DNA of 64,000 nt from Parasphingopyxis algicola (GCF_013378075.1 NZ_CP051131.1:2368501-2432500), one strand, 5' to 3'. Positions 26,171-36,838 are shown, numbered from the stretch's first letter. Notes: generated from the letters alone by a model not told the origin. Numbers and translations are program-made.

Positions 26171-26404
26171 ATGAAAGTCACCGTCGATGTCGATTGCACG
26201 CCCGAAGAGGCGCGCCGCTTTCTGGGGCTGCCGGACCTTACCCCGGTGCACGATCTCTATCTCGACAAGATGAGGGAGACGATGGAGGAAGGGATCACGC
26301 CCGATACGATCGAGAAACTGATGCGAAGCTGGGGCCCGATGAGCGAAGCCGGGCTTTCGATGTGGACGCGCTTCTTCGACCAGATCGGCGGCACCAAGAA
26401 GTGA
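26171..26404 (+). CDS. DUF6489-like small protein
   Basis: A 77-residue soluble protein starting 'MKVTVDVDCTPEEARRFLGL', with 'VHDLYLDKMRETMEEGITPD' and a C-terminal 'SMWTRFFDQIGG'. It resembles small sphingomonad proteins (DUF6489) found next to mnmE. It is divergent from ogt and 10 bp ahead of mnmE. Amphipathic helices suggest a binding protein, perhaps polyhydroxyalkanoate-associated; that is only a guess. Confidence 0.75.
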   Translation: MKVTVDVDCTPEEARRFLGLPDLTPVHDLYLDKMRETMEEGITPDTIEKLMRSWGPMSEAGLSMWTRFFDQIGGTKK

Positions 26405-26414
26405 CGCCATCGCC

Positions 26415-27719
26415 ATGGCGCTGACAGGAGACGACAGCGCGACGATCTTCGCGCTGTCGACGGCCGGACTTCCGAGCGCAATCGCCATCATCCGCCTGAG
26501 CGGGCGCCGGAGCGGGGCCGTGCTCGAAGCGCTGACCGGCCGGACGTTCGAACCGCGCCGGACATCGCTGGCGCTGCTGCGGGATCCGGACGACGGCGAA
26601 CCGATCGACCGGGCGCTGGTGCTCTGGTTTCCCGGCCCAGATACGGCGACCGGCGAGGATATGGCGGAATTTCATGTTCATGGCAGCCGCGCGGTGGCCG
26701 CGAAAATGCTCGACATGCTGGCCGGGATGCCGGGGCTGCGGGACGCCGAGGCGGGGGAATTCACTCGCCGCGCCTTTCTTAGCGGCCGGATGGATCTGTC
26801 GGAAACCGAGGGATTGGGCGATTTGCTGGCGGCCGAAACCGAGAGCCAGCGCCGGCATGCGCTGGCCATGGCCGAAGGGGGACTGGCGCGCCATATCGCC
26901 GACTGGCGCGAGCGGCTTGTGACCGCCGAAGCGCGGCTGGAAGCGGTGCTCAACTTTTCGGATGAAGGCGATGTCGATGAAGGTGATGAGCGGCTTGCGC
27001 TGAATGTCGCACGGAATGTTCACGGTGAAATCCTCGAGATGCTCGAAACGCCGCCGGCCGAGCGGCTTCGGGACGGTATTCGCGTCGCGCTGGCCGGTCC
27101 GCCGAATGCCGGCAAGTCGACATTGTTCAATGCGCTGGTCGCGCGCGAAGCCGCGATCGTTTCGCCGACCGCCGGAACGACGCGCGATGTGATCGAGGCG
27201 CCGGTCGAGATCGACGGTCTCGCCTTTGTCTTCAGCGACACGGCGGGTCTGCGGGACAGCGGGCACGCGATCGAGGACGAGGGCGTCCGGCGTGCGTTGC
27301 GGACCTCTGAACAGGCCGATATCCTCCTATGGTTGGGGGGGGGCGATGAAGCGCCCAACGGGGATTATGTGGTTATCCTTCATCCGCGCGCCGACGAGCC
27401 GGATCGAGACGCAAAGCCCGAGAGAGCGGCGCTCGCCATTTCTGCGAGAACCGGGAAGGGGATGGACGCGTTGCGGACGCTGCTTTTGGAGCGCGCCCGC
27501 ACGATGTTGCCACGGGAGGATCAGCTCGCGCTCAATCAACGGCAGCGCCAGGCGCTGCGCGAAGCCGCAGCGGCTCTGGGGGATGCAGCCGGCGGAGATT
27601 GGATTCTGCTCGTCGAGACCATACGCCAGGCGCGAACGGCGCTGGACCGGTTGAGCGGGAGGGGAGGCGTTGAGGACATGCTCGACGCATTGTTCGGGCG
27701 ATTTTGCATCGGCAAATAG
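26415..27719 (+). CDS. mnmE: tRNA modification GTPase MnmE
   Basis: A 434-residue protein that, with MnmG, installs cmnm5 on U34 of tRNAs. It has the N-terminal folate-binding domain ('IFALSTAGLPSAIAIIRLSG'), P-loop 'VALAGPPNAGKSTLFNALV', G2/G3 'PTAGTTRDVIEAP' and 'VFSDTAGLRDSGHAIEDEG', and the C-terminal 'FGRFCIGK'. The G4 NKxD motif is not recognisable: the expected place reads 'ILHPRADEPD'. A 9-G run at 27335-27343 encodes Gly-Gly-Gly there. Confidence 0.95.
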   Translation: MALTGDDSATIFALSTAGLPSAIAIIRLSGRRSGAVLEALTGRTFEPRRTSLALLRDPDDGEPIDRALVLWFPGPDTATGEDMAEFHVHGSRAVAAKMLDMLAGMPGLRDAEAGEFTRRAFLSGRMDLSETEGLGDLLAAETESQRRHALAMAEGGLARHIADWRERLVTAEARLEAVLNFSDEGDVDEGDERLALNVARNVHGEILEMLETPPAERLRDGIRVALAGPPNAGKSTLFNALVAREAAIVSPTAGTTRDVIEAPVEIDGLAFVFSDTAGLRDSGHAIEDEGVRRALRTSEQADILLWLGGGDEAPNGDYVVILHPRADEPDRDAKPERAALAISARTGKGMDALRTLLLERARTMLPREDQLALNQRQRQALREAAAALGDAAGGDWILLVETIRQARTALDRLSGRGGVEDMLDALFGRFCIGK

Positions 27720-27724
27720 ACTGG

Positions 27725-27740
27725 CGTTTCACGTGAAACA
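27725..27740. promoter_or_regulatory. parS centromere site 1
   Basis: CGTTTCACGTGAAACA matches the 16-bp parS palindrome TGTTTCACGTGAAACA in 15 positions. It lies between mnmE and mnmG, about 8 kb from the proposed origin and 3 kb from parAB. ParB would nucleate here for chromosome segregation. Confidence 0.9.
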
Positions 27741-27777
27741 TCTTGGACTCCCACAACCGCGCTGATAAAGGCGCGGC

Positions 27778-29652
27778 ATGGCAAAAAACGGGATCAGCGA
27801 GCGGTACGACGTGATCGTCGTCGGCGGCGGCCATGCGGGCTGCGAGGCGGCGGCCGCGGCGGCGCGGATCGGCGCGCGAACGGCGCTCGTCTCGATGCGG
27901 CACGACATGATCGGGGCGATGTCCTGCAATCCAGCGATTGGCGGCCTGGGGAAGGGACATCTGGTTCGCGAGGTCGACGCTTTCGACGGTTTGATCGGCC
28001 GCGCTTCGGACGCCGCAGCGATCCACTACCGCATGCTCAATCGCAGCAAGGGCGCCGCGGTGCGCGGGCCGCGGATCCAGGCGGATCGCATGCTCTACCG
28101 GGAATCGATTCACGCGATGCTTGCCGAGGAGGCGTTGCTGGAGATCGTCGAAGCGGAGGCGACGGCACTCGATCTGGTGGAGGACGGGCTGACAGTGCGC
28201 GGGCTCGTCCTCGATAATGGCCGCCGCACGATAGCGGCACCTTCGGTTGTGTTGGCCACAGGTACGTTTCTTGGCGCAAAGCTCCATTTCGGCTTGGATA
28301 ATCATGCTGGCGGGCGCGTCGGCGAACGGGCGGCCACCGCGCTCGCCGAGCAGCTCCATGCCGCCAAACTGCCGCTGGCGCGACTGAAGACCGGGACGCC
28401 GCCGCGTCTCGACGGCCGCACTATCGACTGGGCCGGCCTCGAAATCCAGCCATCGGACGATGATGACTGGACGATGGCGCTCGGAACGGAGCGGCGGACC
28501 AACCCGCAGCTCTTCTGCGCGATCACGCGAACGAACCGGCGGACGCACGATATCATCCGTGGATCGCTCGACCGGTCGCCGCTGTTTTCCGGCGAGATTC
28601 AGGGGCGGGGACCGCGCTACTGCCCGTCGATCGAGGACAAGATCCATCGCTTCGGCGATCGCGACGGCCATCAGATTTTTCTGGAGCCTGAGGGGCTCGA
28701 TGATCCCAATGTCTATCCGAACGGCATCTCGACGTCGCTTCCGGCGGATGTCCAGCTGGACTTCCTCCGCACCATCGACGGGCTGGAGCACGTCGAAATC
28801 GCGCAGCTCGGCTATGCAGTCGAATATGATCATGTCGATCCGCGGATTCTCGGCCATGACCTCGGCGTCCGTACGATGCCCGGCCTCTATCTCGCCGGGC
28901 AGATCAACGGCACGACCGGTTATGAGGAGGCGGCGGCACAGGGACTTGTAGCGGGTATCAACGCGAGCCGGCATGCGCTCGACAAGGACCCGGTGAAGTT
29001 CGATCGCGACGACAGCTATATCGGCGTGATGATTGACGATCTCGTTTTGCAGGGCGTGACAGAGCCTTACCGGATGCTGACAGCGCGCGCCGAGTATCGT
29101 CTGCGGCTGCGGGCGGATAATGCGGTGACGCGGCTAACGGGTAAGGCCGCGGAGTGGAGCTGCCTGGGCGACGGCTACAAAAAGCTTGTGGCGGCACGAG
29201 CCGCGCAACGGACGACTGTCGACGACGTCATGGAACAGCGCGTTGACGCCGATCGCATCGAAAGCGCGGGCCTCTCGATCGGCCAGCATCGGGAGACGCG
29301 AACCCTGGCGGAATGGCTCAAGCTACCGGGCGCCGACGCCCAAATGCTGCGCTCGCTCGACACTGGGCTCGAACCGGTTCGAGGCGCAGTGATCGATGAG
29401 GCAATCGAGGACGTCCGCTACGCGCCCTATCTCGAACGGCAGGCTGGCGAGATTGCGCGAGCGAACGCGGACGAGCGGGTCCCGATACCGGCCGAGCTCG
29501 ATTACGCGTCGATCGCCGGGCTCTCCAACGAGATGGTCGAAAGGCTCGAACGGGCCCGCCCGGCGACACTCGGCGAAGCCGGCCGCGTTCGCGGCGTGAC
29601 GCCGGCCGCGCTTGCCGCGATCCTCGTCCATGCCCGCAAGCGTGCCGCCTGA
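27778..29652 (+). CDS. mnmG: tRNA uridine-5-carboxymethylaminomethyl modification enzyme MnmG
   Basis: A 624-residue FAD protein. The dinucleotide motif is '[20 protein letters not shown]', the GidA signatures are '[20 protein letters not shown]' and '[21 protein letters not shown]', and '[18 protein letters not shown]' is also present. It partners MnmE in U34 modification. The start is an ATG at 27778, 37 bp after parS site 1. Confidence 0.96.
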   Translation: MAKNGISERYDVIVVGGGHAGCEAAAAAARIGARTALVSMRHDMIGAMSCNPAIGGLGKGHLVREVDAFDGLIGRASDAAAIHYRMLNRSKGAAVRGPRIQADRMLYRESIHAMLAEEALLEIVEAEATALDLVEDGLTVRGLVLDNGRRTIAAPSVVLATGTFLGAKLHFGLDNHAGGRVGERAATALAEQLHAAKLPLARLKTGTPPRLDGRTIDWAGLEIQPSDDDDWTMALGTERRTNPQLFCAITRTNRRTHDIIRGSLDRSPLFSGEIQGRGPRYCPSIEDKIHRFGDRDGHQIFLEPEGLDDPNVYPNGISTSLPADVQLDFLRTIDGLEHVEIAQLGYAVEYDHVDPRILGHDLGVRTMPGLYLAGQINGTTGYEEAAAQGLVAGINASRHALDKDPVKFDRDDSYIGVMIDDLVLQGVTEPYRMLTARAEYRLRLRADNAVTRLTGKAAEWSCLGDGYKKLVAARAAQRTTVDDVMEQRVDADRIESAGLSIGQHRETRTLAEWLKLPGADAQMLRSLDTGLEPVRGAVIDEAIEDVRYAPYLERQAGEIARANADERVPIPAELDYASIAGLSNEMVERLERARPATLGEAGRVRGVTPAALAAILVHARKRAA

Positions 29653-29657
29653 CGGCG

Positions 29658-30296
29658 ATGGAGGAATCGGACGTAAGAAAATGGATTGCCGACAGCTTCG
29701 ATGTTTCACGTGAAACATTCGAACGGCTCGATCTGTTCGTCGTGCTGCTGCTGGAAGAGGCGCAGCGACAGAATCTGATTTCGCGCTCGACGGTCGGGAG
29801 CCTCTGGGATCGCCATATTCGGGACTCCGCGCAACTCCTCAGCCTCGTGCCGTCGGAGTGCCGGAAGGGCCGTTGGATCGACTTGGGCTCGGGGCCCGGG
29901 CTGCCCGGCCTGGTATTGGCGATCATCGGCGGAATGGACATGACGCTCGTCGAGGTTCGGGCGCGCCGCATCGCCTTTCTCCAACATGTTCGCGAGCGGT
30001 TGGATCTGGGAAATCAGGTACGGATCGAGGGTCGCAAACTCGAGCGCGTCGAGACAGCGCCCCATGACATCATAACCGCGCGCGCTTTCGCCCCCTTGCC
30101 GAAGCTATTGGAGCTTTCGCACCGTTTTTCGCACGCCGGAACGCAATGGCTCTTGCCAAAGGGCAAAAGCGCGCAAGAAGAACTGGAAGAGGCGCAGCGA
30201 ACATGGCAGGGTGATTTCGCGCTTGTGCCAAGTCAGACCGATGAATACGCGTTCATCGTTACGGCGCGCAACGTGAGGCCTAGGAGACGTTCATGA
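29658..30296 (+). CDS. rsmG: 16S rRNA (guanine-527-N7) methyltransferase RsmG
   Basis: The 212-residue product has the SAM motif 'WIDLGSGPGLPGLVLAI', 'MTLVEVRARRIAFLQHV' and 'DIITARAFAPLPKLLELS'. It methylates G527 of 16S rRNA; loss gives low-level streptomycin resistance. A perfect parS site lies in codons 15-20, where it is read as Asp-Val-Ser-Arg-Glu-Thr. The stop overlaps the parA ATG. Confidence 0.95.
   Translation: MEESDVRKWIADSFDVSRETFERLDLFVVLLLEEAQRQNLISRSTVGSLWDRHIRDSAQLLSLVPSECRKGRWIDLGSGPGLPGLVLAIIGGMDMTLVEVRARRIAFLQHVRERLDLGNQVRIEGRKLERVETAPHDIITARAFAPLPKLLELSHRFSHAGTQWLLPKGKSAQEELEEAQRTWQGDFALVPSQTDEYAFIVTARNVRPRRRS
29702..29717. promoter_or_regulatory. parS centromere site 2, inside rsmG
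   Basis: TGTTTCACGTGAAACA is a perfect 16-bp parS consensus within the 5' coding part of rsmG, 0.6 kb from parA. Coding and centromere functions share these bases. Confidence 0.95.
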
Positions 30297-31075
30297 TCCG
30301 TATCGCGATTGCCAATCAGAAGGGCGGGGTTGGCAAGACGACGACGGCGATCAATCTCGCAACGGCGCTCGCAGCCTCGGGCTGGAAGGTCCTGCTGCTC
30401 GATCTCGATCCCCAGGGCAATGCATCGACGGGCCTTGGAATCAGTCATGACCAACGCGGGGTTTCCAGCTATGATCTGCTCACGGGCGACGCAACTGTGG
30501 GGGAAGCGGCGATCGCAACCCGCGTCCCGCGGCTCGATGTCGTGGCCGCAACGGTCGACTTGTCGGGCGCCGAAATCGAGCTTGTCGACTATGAAGCTCG
30601 AACCGAGCGGCTCAATATGGCGCTCGCCGACGCGCCTGCGGGGCGCTGGGACGTCTGTCTGATCGATTGCCCGCCTTCCCTGGGCCTGCTGACGATCAAC
30701 GCGCTTGTCGCGGCACCGTCTCTGCTCGTGCCGCTGCAATGCGAATTCTTCGCGCTCGAAGGATTAAGCCAGCTTTTACAAACGGTTGAGCGGGTCCGCG
30801 AACGGTTCAATCCCGATATCTCGATCTTCGGCGTCGTTCTCACCATGTACGATCGGCGCAACAATCTGTCGGGTCAGGTCGCCGAGGATGTGCGAGCCGT
30901 GCTCGGCAAGCTCGTGTTCAAGACGGTGATTCCGCGCAATGTCCGCCTGTCCGAGGCCCCGAGCCACGGCCTTCCGGCGCTGATCTACGATTATCGCTGC
31001 CCGGGGTCGGAGGCCTATATGGCGCTCGCGCGCGAAACCATCGCCCGGCTGCCCAAAAAGGCGAAAGCCGCCTGA
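30293..31075 (+). CDS. parA: Chromosome partitioning ATPase ParA
   Basis: A 260-residue Walker-type ATPase beginning 'RIAIANQKGGVGKTTTAINL' (deviant Walker A), with 'VLLLDLDPQGNAST' (A') and 'VCLIDCPPSLGLL' (Walker B). It forms the DNA-bound gradient that moves ParB-parS complexes. It overlaps the rsmG stop by 4 bp and precedes parB by 11 bp. Confidence 0.96.
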   Translation: MIRIAIANQKGGVGKTTTAINLATALAASGWKVLLLDLDPQGNASTGLGISHDQRGVSSYDLLTGDATVGEAAIATRVPRLDVVAATVDLSGAEIELVDYEARTERLNMALADAPAGRWDVCLIDCPPSLGLLTINALVAAPSLLVPLQCEFFALEGLSQLLQTVERVRERFNPDISIFGVVLTMYDRRNNLSGQVAEDVRAVLGKLVFKTVIPRNVRLSEAPSHGLPALIYDYRCPGSEAYMALARETIARLPKKAKAA

Positions 31076-31086
31076 AAGAGACGCAT

Positions 31087-31998
31087 ATGACCGAAGGCAA
31101 GACCAGCAAGAAAAAGGCGCCGGCGCGCAAGAAGCCGAGCGGCCTCGGCCGCGGCCTGTCCGCGCTGATGGGCGAGGTCGAAAAGGAGGCGCCGATCGAC
31201 GCGTCGCCCGATGAAAGCGCGGTGCAGATGCTGCCGGTAGGCAAGATCGCGCCGCATCCGGATCAGCCGCGCCGCCATTTCGACGAGGAAGCGCTTGGCG
31301 AACTCGCGCGTTCGATCGAGGCCCGCGGCATGATCCAACCGATCGTCGTCCGGCCGCAAGGTGCGGGTTTCCAGATTGTCGCCGGCGAACGGCGCTGGCG
31401 GGCGGCACAACGCGCGCATCTCCACCAGGTGCCCGTCATCGTCCGCGATTTCGACGACGCCGAAACGCTCGAGATTGCGTTGGTCGAGAATATCCAGCGC
31501 GAGGATCTCAACGCGATCGAGGAAGCCGAAGCCTATAAGCGGCTGATCGACGATTTCGGACACAGCCAGGCGGCGCTGGCGCGGCTCGTTCACAAATCGC
31601 GCAGCCATGTCGCCAATCTCTTGCGGCTGCTCGATCTGCCGGATGCCGTGCGCGCGATGGTCGTCTCGGGCGAACTCGATATGGGCCATGCGCGCGCGAT
31701 CATCTCCGCACCCGATGCCGAGGCACTCGCGCGGCTGATCGCGGCGCAGGGCCTGTCGGTGCGCGAAGCCGAAGCCCTGGCGCGGCGGGCCAAGCCCGGC
31801 GGTGAAGCCCAGCCGAAGAAACGGGCGCCGAGCGAGCGCGATGCAGATATCGTGGCGCTCGAACGCCAGTTGGGCGAGGCGATCGGACTGTCGGTGGCGA
31901 TCGACTATAACGGGAAAACGGGGACGGTGAGCGTCGCCTATAGTTCGCTCGACCAACTCGATCTCATCTGCCAGCGGCTCTCGGGCGAAAAAATTTAA
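31087..31998 (+). CDS. parB: Chromosome partitioning protein ParB
   Basis: A 303-residue CTP-dependent clamp. A Lys-rich N-terminus with 'SGLGRGLSALMG' leads to the ParA-contact region, then the CTPase motifs 'PRRHFDEEALGELARSI' and 'IVAGERRWRAAQRA', 'ALVENIQREDLNAIEEAEAY' and the helix-turn-helix 'QAALARLVHKSRSHVANLLRL'. The C-terminal dimer domain ends the protein. Its sites are the two parS sequences upstream. Confidence 0.96.
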   Translation: MTEGKTSKKKAPARKKPSGLGRGLSALMGEVEKEAPIDASPDESAVQMLPVGKIAPHPDQPRRHFDEEALGELARSIEARGMIQPIVVRPQGAGFQIVAGERRWRAAQRAHLHQVPVIVRDFDDAETLEIALVENIQREDLNAIEEAEAYKRLIDDFGHSQAALARLVHKSRSHVANLLRLLDLPDAVRAMVVSGELDMGHARAIISAPDAEALARLIAAQGLSVREAEALARRAKPGGEAQPKKRAPSERDADIVALERQLGEAIGLSVAIDYNGKTGTVSVAYSSLDQLDLICQRLSGEKI

Positions 31999-32009
31999 AT
32001 TACAATGAT

Positions 32010-33035
32010 TTAGCGGAGCGTTCGTGCCTTACGGGCGATCGCAAACAGCTCTTCGTCGGCAGCCACCATGCCGGGGCCGCCGGAGCTTTTGAGCGTCCGT
32101 TCGGCGTCGCTCGCCCGGTTGATCGCGATCGCCAGGGCGTCGCTCCGCCAGCGCTCTACCTGATCGGTGATGACCGGCTTGTCCTTCCAGAAGATCGCGC
32201 GCCCCGCCTTGGCGATCACCGATTGCGCGCTGTTGCCCTGCTCGACCTCCGCCCGCAGTTTCGCAAGCAGCAATAGCCGCCGGAGAACAGCACGCAGGAG
32301 CGGGATTCCGACCAGTCCTTCGCTGGCCAGTTGCGTCAGCTCGCGATCGAGTGCAGGCAGATCGCCCGAAAGCACCACGTTCGCAAGGCGGGAGAGATCG
32401 CCTTCGTCGGCATTGGCGGCCAGCGCGTCGAGCGCATCATGCTCGATCCGGCGCGGCCGGTCCGGCGCGGCATCGAGATAGAGTGCCAGTTTCGCGAGTT
32501 CGCTGGCGAGGATCGCGCGATCGCCATGGCATCCGCGGGCCAGACGCTGGGCGATATCGGGCGCGATCTGCAGTCCGGCCTCCTGGCCCATTTCGATCAC
32601 AAGCCGGTCGGCATCGCGACCCTCCGGCGCATAGCTTGCACAGGCCATGGCCACATCGCTGCCAAAGGCCAGTTTGACCAGCTTGTTCGTCGCACGCAGC
32701 GCGCCGGCGACGGCGACCACCGGATTACCGGCCTTTTCGGCCTCGATCAGCGCTTCGACCGCCGCGAAAATCTCGTCCCCGGCCGGGTCTATCCGGATAT
32801 AGCGCGCGCCGCCGAACAGCGAAATCGCCGCCGCTTCGTCCGCGAGTTTCGCCGGATCGGCCTTGAGCTCGGGGCCCGAAAAATCGATCCGCTCGGCCTC
32901 GTCGCCCATCGCCTTTCCCAGCAAAGCGGCGAGCGCTTCGGATCCGGAGCGGTCGGGTCCGTAGAGCAGGTAGAAACGGACATCGTCGCCGGGCGCCGAC
33001 AGCGCGCGCGCGATCTGGCCGCGATTGGCCTTCAC
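32010..33035 (-). CDS. holA: DNA polymerase III delta subunit
   Basis: The 341-residue HolA has the N-terminal 'RFYLLYGPDRSGSEALAALLG' fold of the clamp-loader AAA domain and the C-terminal collar with 'LRAVLRRLLLLAKLRAEVEQG'. It opens the beta clamp during loading. It is the last gene of leuS-lptE-holA and converges on parB with 11 bp between stops. Confidence 0.9.
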   Translation of the reverse strand: MKANRGQIARALSAPGDDVRFYLLYGPDRSGSEALAALLGKAMGDEAERIDFSGPELKADPAKLADEAAAISLFGGARYIRIDPAGDEIFAAVEALIEAEKAGNPVVAVAGALRATNKLVKLAFGSDVAMACASYAPEGRDADRLVIEMGQEAGLQIAPDIAQRLARGCHGDRAILASELAKLALYLDAAPDRPRRIEHDALDALAANADEGDLSRLANVVLSGDLPALDRELTQLASEGLVGIPLLRAVLRRLLLLAKLRAEVEQGNSAQSVIAKAGRAIFWKDKPVITDQVERWRSDALAIAINRASDAERTLKSSGGPGMVAADEELFAIARKARTLR

Positions 33036-33563
33036 CTAGGGCAGCTCCGCGGCCGGTTCCGCCGCGCGCTGTTCCGCACGCCGCGTCGCATAGAGCGCGA
33101 TCCGCGCGACGATTTGGTCGGCGACCTGCTCGGTCAACCGCTCGAGCGCCGTGTTCTCCGCCGCGATCGTTGCATATTCGGACGAGACGACATCGACGCC
33201 GGCATCGGCGCCCGCCGTTGCGTCGAGCAGTACGGTTCCGCGATCGGTCGTGACCAGCTGGAATCGGGCGCGCAAGGTGCGGCGTTCGCGCGTCACCGCA
33301 TTGTCGGCGCGTACGCCGAACCCTTCGATCCGGTCGTCGAGCGTCACTTCGAGCCGGTAGCGCGGCGTTTCGTTGCCCGCCGCGCCGAGCCGCTGCTCGA
33401 GCGCGCCGCGCATCAGATAGCCCGCACGGCCCGGAATTCCGCCGACCTCGACCGCTCCCAGCGTTTCACGCGCCGGCGATTGCGCACCGCCATAAAGTGG
33501 GCGGAGGCCGCAGCTGGCCAACAAGGGCATGAGCAACAGGCAAAGGACGGCAATGCGGATCAC
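33036..33563 (-). CDS. lptE: LPS assembly lipoprotein LptE
   Basis: A 175-residue lipoprotein with lipobox Leu-Ala-Ser-Cys (Cys 19) followed by 'GLRPLYGG', the usual LptE opening. It plugs the LptD barrel in the outer membrane. The start overlaps the leuS stop by 4 bp and the stop abuts the holA start, an arrangement conserved in many proteobacteria. Confidence 0.9.
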   Translation of the reverse strand: MIRIAVLCLLLMPLLASCGLRPLYGGAQSPARETLGAVEVGGIPGRAGYLMRGALEQRLGAAGNETPRYRLEVTLDDRIEGFGVRADNAVTRERRTLRARFQLVTTDRGTVLLDATAGADAGVDVVSSEYATIAAENTALERLTEQVADQIVARIALYATRRAEQRAAEPAAELP

Positions 33564-36076
33564 GCGACGATATTTACCAGACGATCGGGCACGACGATAA
33601 TCTTTTTGGGCGTCCCGCCATCGAGCTGCCGCATAATCTTTTCCGATCCCAGCGCCAGCGCCTCGAGATCCGCCTTGGAAGTGCCCTTTGCCGCGGATAC
33701 CGTATCGCGCAGCTTGCCGTTGACCTGCACGGCGATCGTCACCTCGTCGTCGACGAGCAGCGCGGGATCGGCCTCAGGCCATGCCGCGTCGGCCACCATG
33801 CCGGTTTCGCCCAGCGCCTCCCAGCCCTGTTCGGCGAGATGCGGGGCCATCGGCGCGACCAGGCGGACTAGCGTGCGGACCGCGAAGTCGCGACTGGCGC
33901 TGGCGCCGGCCTTTTCGATCGCATTGGCGAGTTCATGGATTTTCGCGACCGCCTTGTTGAAGGACAGTGCCTCGATATCCTCGGCCATACCCGCGATCGT
34001 CCGGTGCAGCTTGCGGTCGAGATCCGGATCTTCCCCGGTACCCGCTTCATTGCTCTCGACGAGCCGCCACAATCGCTGGATGAAGCGCCATGCGCCCTCG
34101 ATTCCGGCCTCCGTCCAGGGCAGGTCGCGCTCGGGCGGGCTGTCGGACAGCATGAACCAGCGCACAGCGTCCGCGCCATATTGGTCGACGATCGGATCGG
34201 GATCGACGGTGTTTTTCTTCGACTTGGACATTTTCTCGATGCGGCCCGCCGTCACCGGTTCGCCACGTTCGATATGCACCCAGTCGTCGCCGTCGCGGCG
34301 CACTTCGTCCGGCGAGAGCCAGCTGCCGTCGCCGAGCTGATAGGTTTCGTGCGTCACCATGCCCTGGGTGAAGAGGCCGGCGAACGGCTCCTTCACGTCG
34401 AGCCGGCCGATCCGGTTAAGTGCGCGGGTCCAGAACCGCGCATAGAGCAGGTGCAGGATCGCATGTTCGACGCCGCCGATATACTGGCCGACCGGCAGCC
34501 AGGCCTCGGCTTCGGCCTTGTCGAACGGCTTTTCGTCGGGCTGGCTTGCGAACCGGATGAAATACCAGCTGCTGTTGACGAATGTGTCGAGCGTATCCGT
34601 CTCGCGCTGCGCCGGCTCGCCGCATGTGGGGCAATCTACATGTTTCCATGTCGGATGGCGGTCGAGCGGATTGCCGGGCGTTTCGAAATCGATATCCTCG
34701 GGTAACACGACCGGCAGCTGGTCCTCGGGAACGCCGACTGGACCGCACTCGGCGCAATGGGCGATCGGGATCGGCGTACCCCAATAGCGCTGGCGCGAAA
34801 CCCCCCAGTCCCTGAGCCGCCACTCGGTGGTGCCTTCGCCCCAGCCTTCCTCCTCGGCGCGCGCGATGACGGTCGCGATCGCTTCCTCGATCGACAGCCC
34901 GTCGAGCCAGCGCGAATTCACGATCACGCCGCCGCCCGTATAGGCTTCGTCGCCGACCGCTTCGTCCGCTTCGTCCGCGCTCGGCGCGACGACACGGTTG
35001 ACCGGCAGATCATATTTGCGCGCAAAATCGAGGTCCCGCTGATCCTGACCCGGCGCGCCGTAGATCGCGCCCGTGCCGTAATCCATGAGCACGAAATTGG
35101 CGATATAGACGGGCAGCGCCCATTCCGGTTCGAACGGATGGGCGGCGGTGAGCCCGGTATCGAAACCCAGCTTCTCGGCGCTTTCGATGTCGGCGGCCGA
35201 CGTGCCGCCAGCCTGGCACTCGGCGACGAAGGCGGCGGCTTTCCGATCCTTGGCCGCGACCGCTTCGGCCAGCGGATGATCCGCGGCGACGGCGACGAAG
35301 CTTGCGCCGAAAATCGTATCGGGACGGGTCGTGAAGACCTGGAGCTGGCTCTGGCCGGTGATCGGTTCGCTCAGCTTGAACCGGAAGCGCAAGCCGCGGC
35401 TCTTGCCGATCCAGTTCTCCTGCATCAGCTTGACCTTGTCCGGCCAGTGGTCGAGCTCGTCCAATCCGGCCAGCAGATCCTCGGCGAAATCGGTGATCTT
35501 GAGGAACCATTGGCTCAGCTTGCGCCGCTCGACGGTCGCGCCCGAGCGCCAGCCCTTGCCATCGATCACCTGTTCGTTGGCGAGCACGGTCATGTCCACC
35601 GGATCCCAATTTACCGCCGATTCCTTGCGATAGACGAGGCCGGCCTCGTAGAGATCGAGGAACAGTGCCTGTTCATGGCCGTAATATTCGGGTTCGCAGG
35701 TGGCGAGTTCGCGCGTCCAGTCGAGCGCGAAGCCCAGCCGTTTCAGCTGGGAGCGCATCGCGGCGATATTGGCGCGCGTCCATTCGCCCGGATGGACCTT
35801 CTTTTCGATCGCGGCATTTTCGGCCGGCATGCCGAAGGCGTCCCAGCCCATCGGGTGAAGCACTTCGTGGCCGGTCATCCGCCGATAGCGCGCCAGAACA
35901 TCGCCCATCGTATAGTTACGGACATGGCCCATATGGATGCGCCCCGAGGGATAGGGGAACATCTCGAGCACATAGCTTTTGGGTTTCGGAGCAGCGGTAT
36001 CTGCGGTGAAAGTCCCGGCCTCTTCCCAGACTTTCTGCCAACGCGTGTCTACCGCTTGCGGATTGAAGCGTGACAT
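33560..36076 (-). CDS. leuS: Leucyl-tRNA synthetase
   Basis: The 838-residue class I synthetase has HIGH as '[18 protein letters not shown]', the editing domain with '[20 protein letters not shown]', the zinc-binding insert '[20 protein letters not shown]', and KMSKS as '[20 protein letters not shown]'. It charges tRNA-Leu, including the GAG isoacceptor encoded at the left of this window. A hairpin repeat lies just upstream. Confidence 0.97.
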   Translation of the reverse strand: MSRFNPQAVDTRWQKVWEEAGTFTADTAAPKPKSYVLEMFPYPSGRIHMGHVRNYTMGDVLARYRRMTGHEVLHPMGWDAFGMPAENAAIEKKVHPGEWTRANIAAMRSQLKRLGFALDWTRELATCEPEYYGHEQALFLDLYEAGLVYRKESAVNWDPVDMTVLANEQVIDGKGWRSGATVERRKLSQWFLKITDFAEDLLAGLDELDHWPDKVKLMQENWIGKSRGLRFRFKLSEPITGQSQLQVFTTRPDTIFGASFVAVAADHPLAEAVAAKDRKAAAFVAECQAGGTSAADIESAEKLGFDTGLTAAHPFEPEWALPVYIANFVLMDYGTGAIYGAPGQDQRDLDFARKYDLPVNRVVAPSADEADEAVGDEAYTGGGVIVNSRWLDGLSIEEAIATVIARAEEEGWGEGTTEWRLRDWGVSRQRYWGTPIPIAHCAECGPVGVPEDQLPVVLPEDIDFETPGNPLDRHPTWKHVDCPTCGEPAQRETDTLDTFVNSSWYFIRFASQPDEKPFDKAEAEAWLPVGQYIGGVEHAILHLLYARFWTRALNRIGRLDVKEPFAGLFTQGMVTHETYQLGDGSWLSPDEVRRDGDDWVHIERGEPVTAGRIEKMSKSKKNTVDPDPIVDQYGADAVRWFMLSDSPPERDLPWTEAGIEGAWRFIQRLWRLVESNEAGTGEDPDLDRKLHRTIAGMAEDIEALSFNKAVAKIHELANAIEKAGASASRDFAVRTLVRLVAPMAPHLAEQGWEALGETGMVADAAWPEADPALLVDDEVTIAVQVNGKLRDTVSAAKGTSKADLEALALGSEKIMRQLDGGTPKKIIVVPDRLVNIVA

Positions 36077-36100
36077 TATGAGTAAACTTCCGTTTGAGGC

Positions 36101-36178
36101 GGCACCGGCCCGCTCCCTCTCCCGGCCTCCCGTCGCGTGTACCCTGTGGTGGACTGGGAGGGGATGCGGGCCGGTGCC
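36101..36178. repeat. Dispersed hairpin repeat, copy B (imperfect)
   Basis: A 78-bp intergenic inverted repeat upstream of leuS. The outer arms GCACCGGCCCGC (36102-36113) and GCGGGCCGGTGC (36166-36177) pair exactly; the inner part carries mismatches. It shares the centre GTGTACCCTGT and most of both arms with the perfect copy at 44208-44292, so the two belong to one repeat family. Confidence 0.8.
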
Positions 36179-36197
36179 GAAACCACAATTCTGTGTT

Positions 36198-36638
36198 TTA
36201 GCCGATTACGGTGTTGCGGCGCAGTTCGCGCGCACGGGTGAGGATGATTTCCTCGAGCCGCTGCACGGTTGCCGCCTGGACCGGTGCCTCGAGCCATTGC
36301 GTGCCGTTATACAGCTGCCGCGAGGCGGCGACCGACAGCGCATCCGCGCGCAGATCGGTATCGAGAATGGTCACTGTCAGCTTCATCCGCTCGGTCGGAG
36401 CCGCCGGATTGGCGTACCAGTCGGTCACGATGACGCCGCCAGACGAATCGGTCTGCGCAAGCGGCATGAATGACAGCGTTTCGAGCGACGCGCGCCAGAG
36501 GTAGCTGTTGACGCCGATCGTTGCGATCTGGGCCGGTGCCAGCGTCTGGGACGGACGGTCCCCGCCGCCACAAGCGGCTAGCGCCAGCGGCGGAAGAGCG
36601 GCAAAAACGGCATTACGCAAACGGAACATGATACTCAC
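36198..36638 (-). CDS. DUF3576 lipoprotein
   Basis: A 146-residue lipoprotein (lipobox Leu-Ala-Ala-Cys near residue 23). '[35 protein letters not shown]' and '[11 protein letters not shown]' at the C-terminus are DUF3576 markers. The family is widespread in alphaproteobacteria next to leuS and of unknown function; an envelope role is inferred from export and context. Confidence 0.88.
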   Translation of the reverse strand: MSIMFRLRNAVFAALPPLALAACGGGDRPSQTLAPAQIATIGVNSYLWRASLETLSFMPLAQTDSSGGVIVTDWYANPAAPTERMKLTVTILDTDLRADALSVAASRQLYNGTQWLEAPVQAATVQRLEEIILTRARELRRNTVIG

Positions 36639-36838
36639 CTGCGAAGGAAATAAAAGCGAAACGATGGCCGGTTATAGACGCTTGCGCCATCCCCGCAAGC
36701 GGCCTTTTCCGGGCGTTTGAAAACGCGGTTGTGGAACTTGCGCAACACTGGGGTGGATTCGACTCCTCCTCATCCTAGATAGTGGTGCGACTCGCATGCT
36801 TCATGCTAGGGCAAGGTTGCAGGGAGAATAATAGGGCA

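Noticed and set aside
32331-34340. A 669-codon + strand frame opposite holA, lptE and leuS
   Set aside because: It crosses three real genes on the other strand, and its composition is that of a codon-position mirror.
36679-36708. Hairpin CGCTTGCG/CGCAAGCG followed by TTTT between divergent genes
   Set aside because: It looks like a terminator, but no gene reads into it on the + strand; it may be chance or part of a promoter region.
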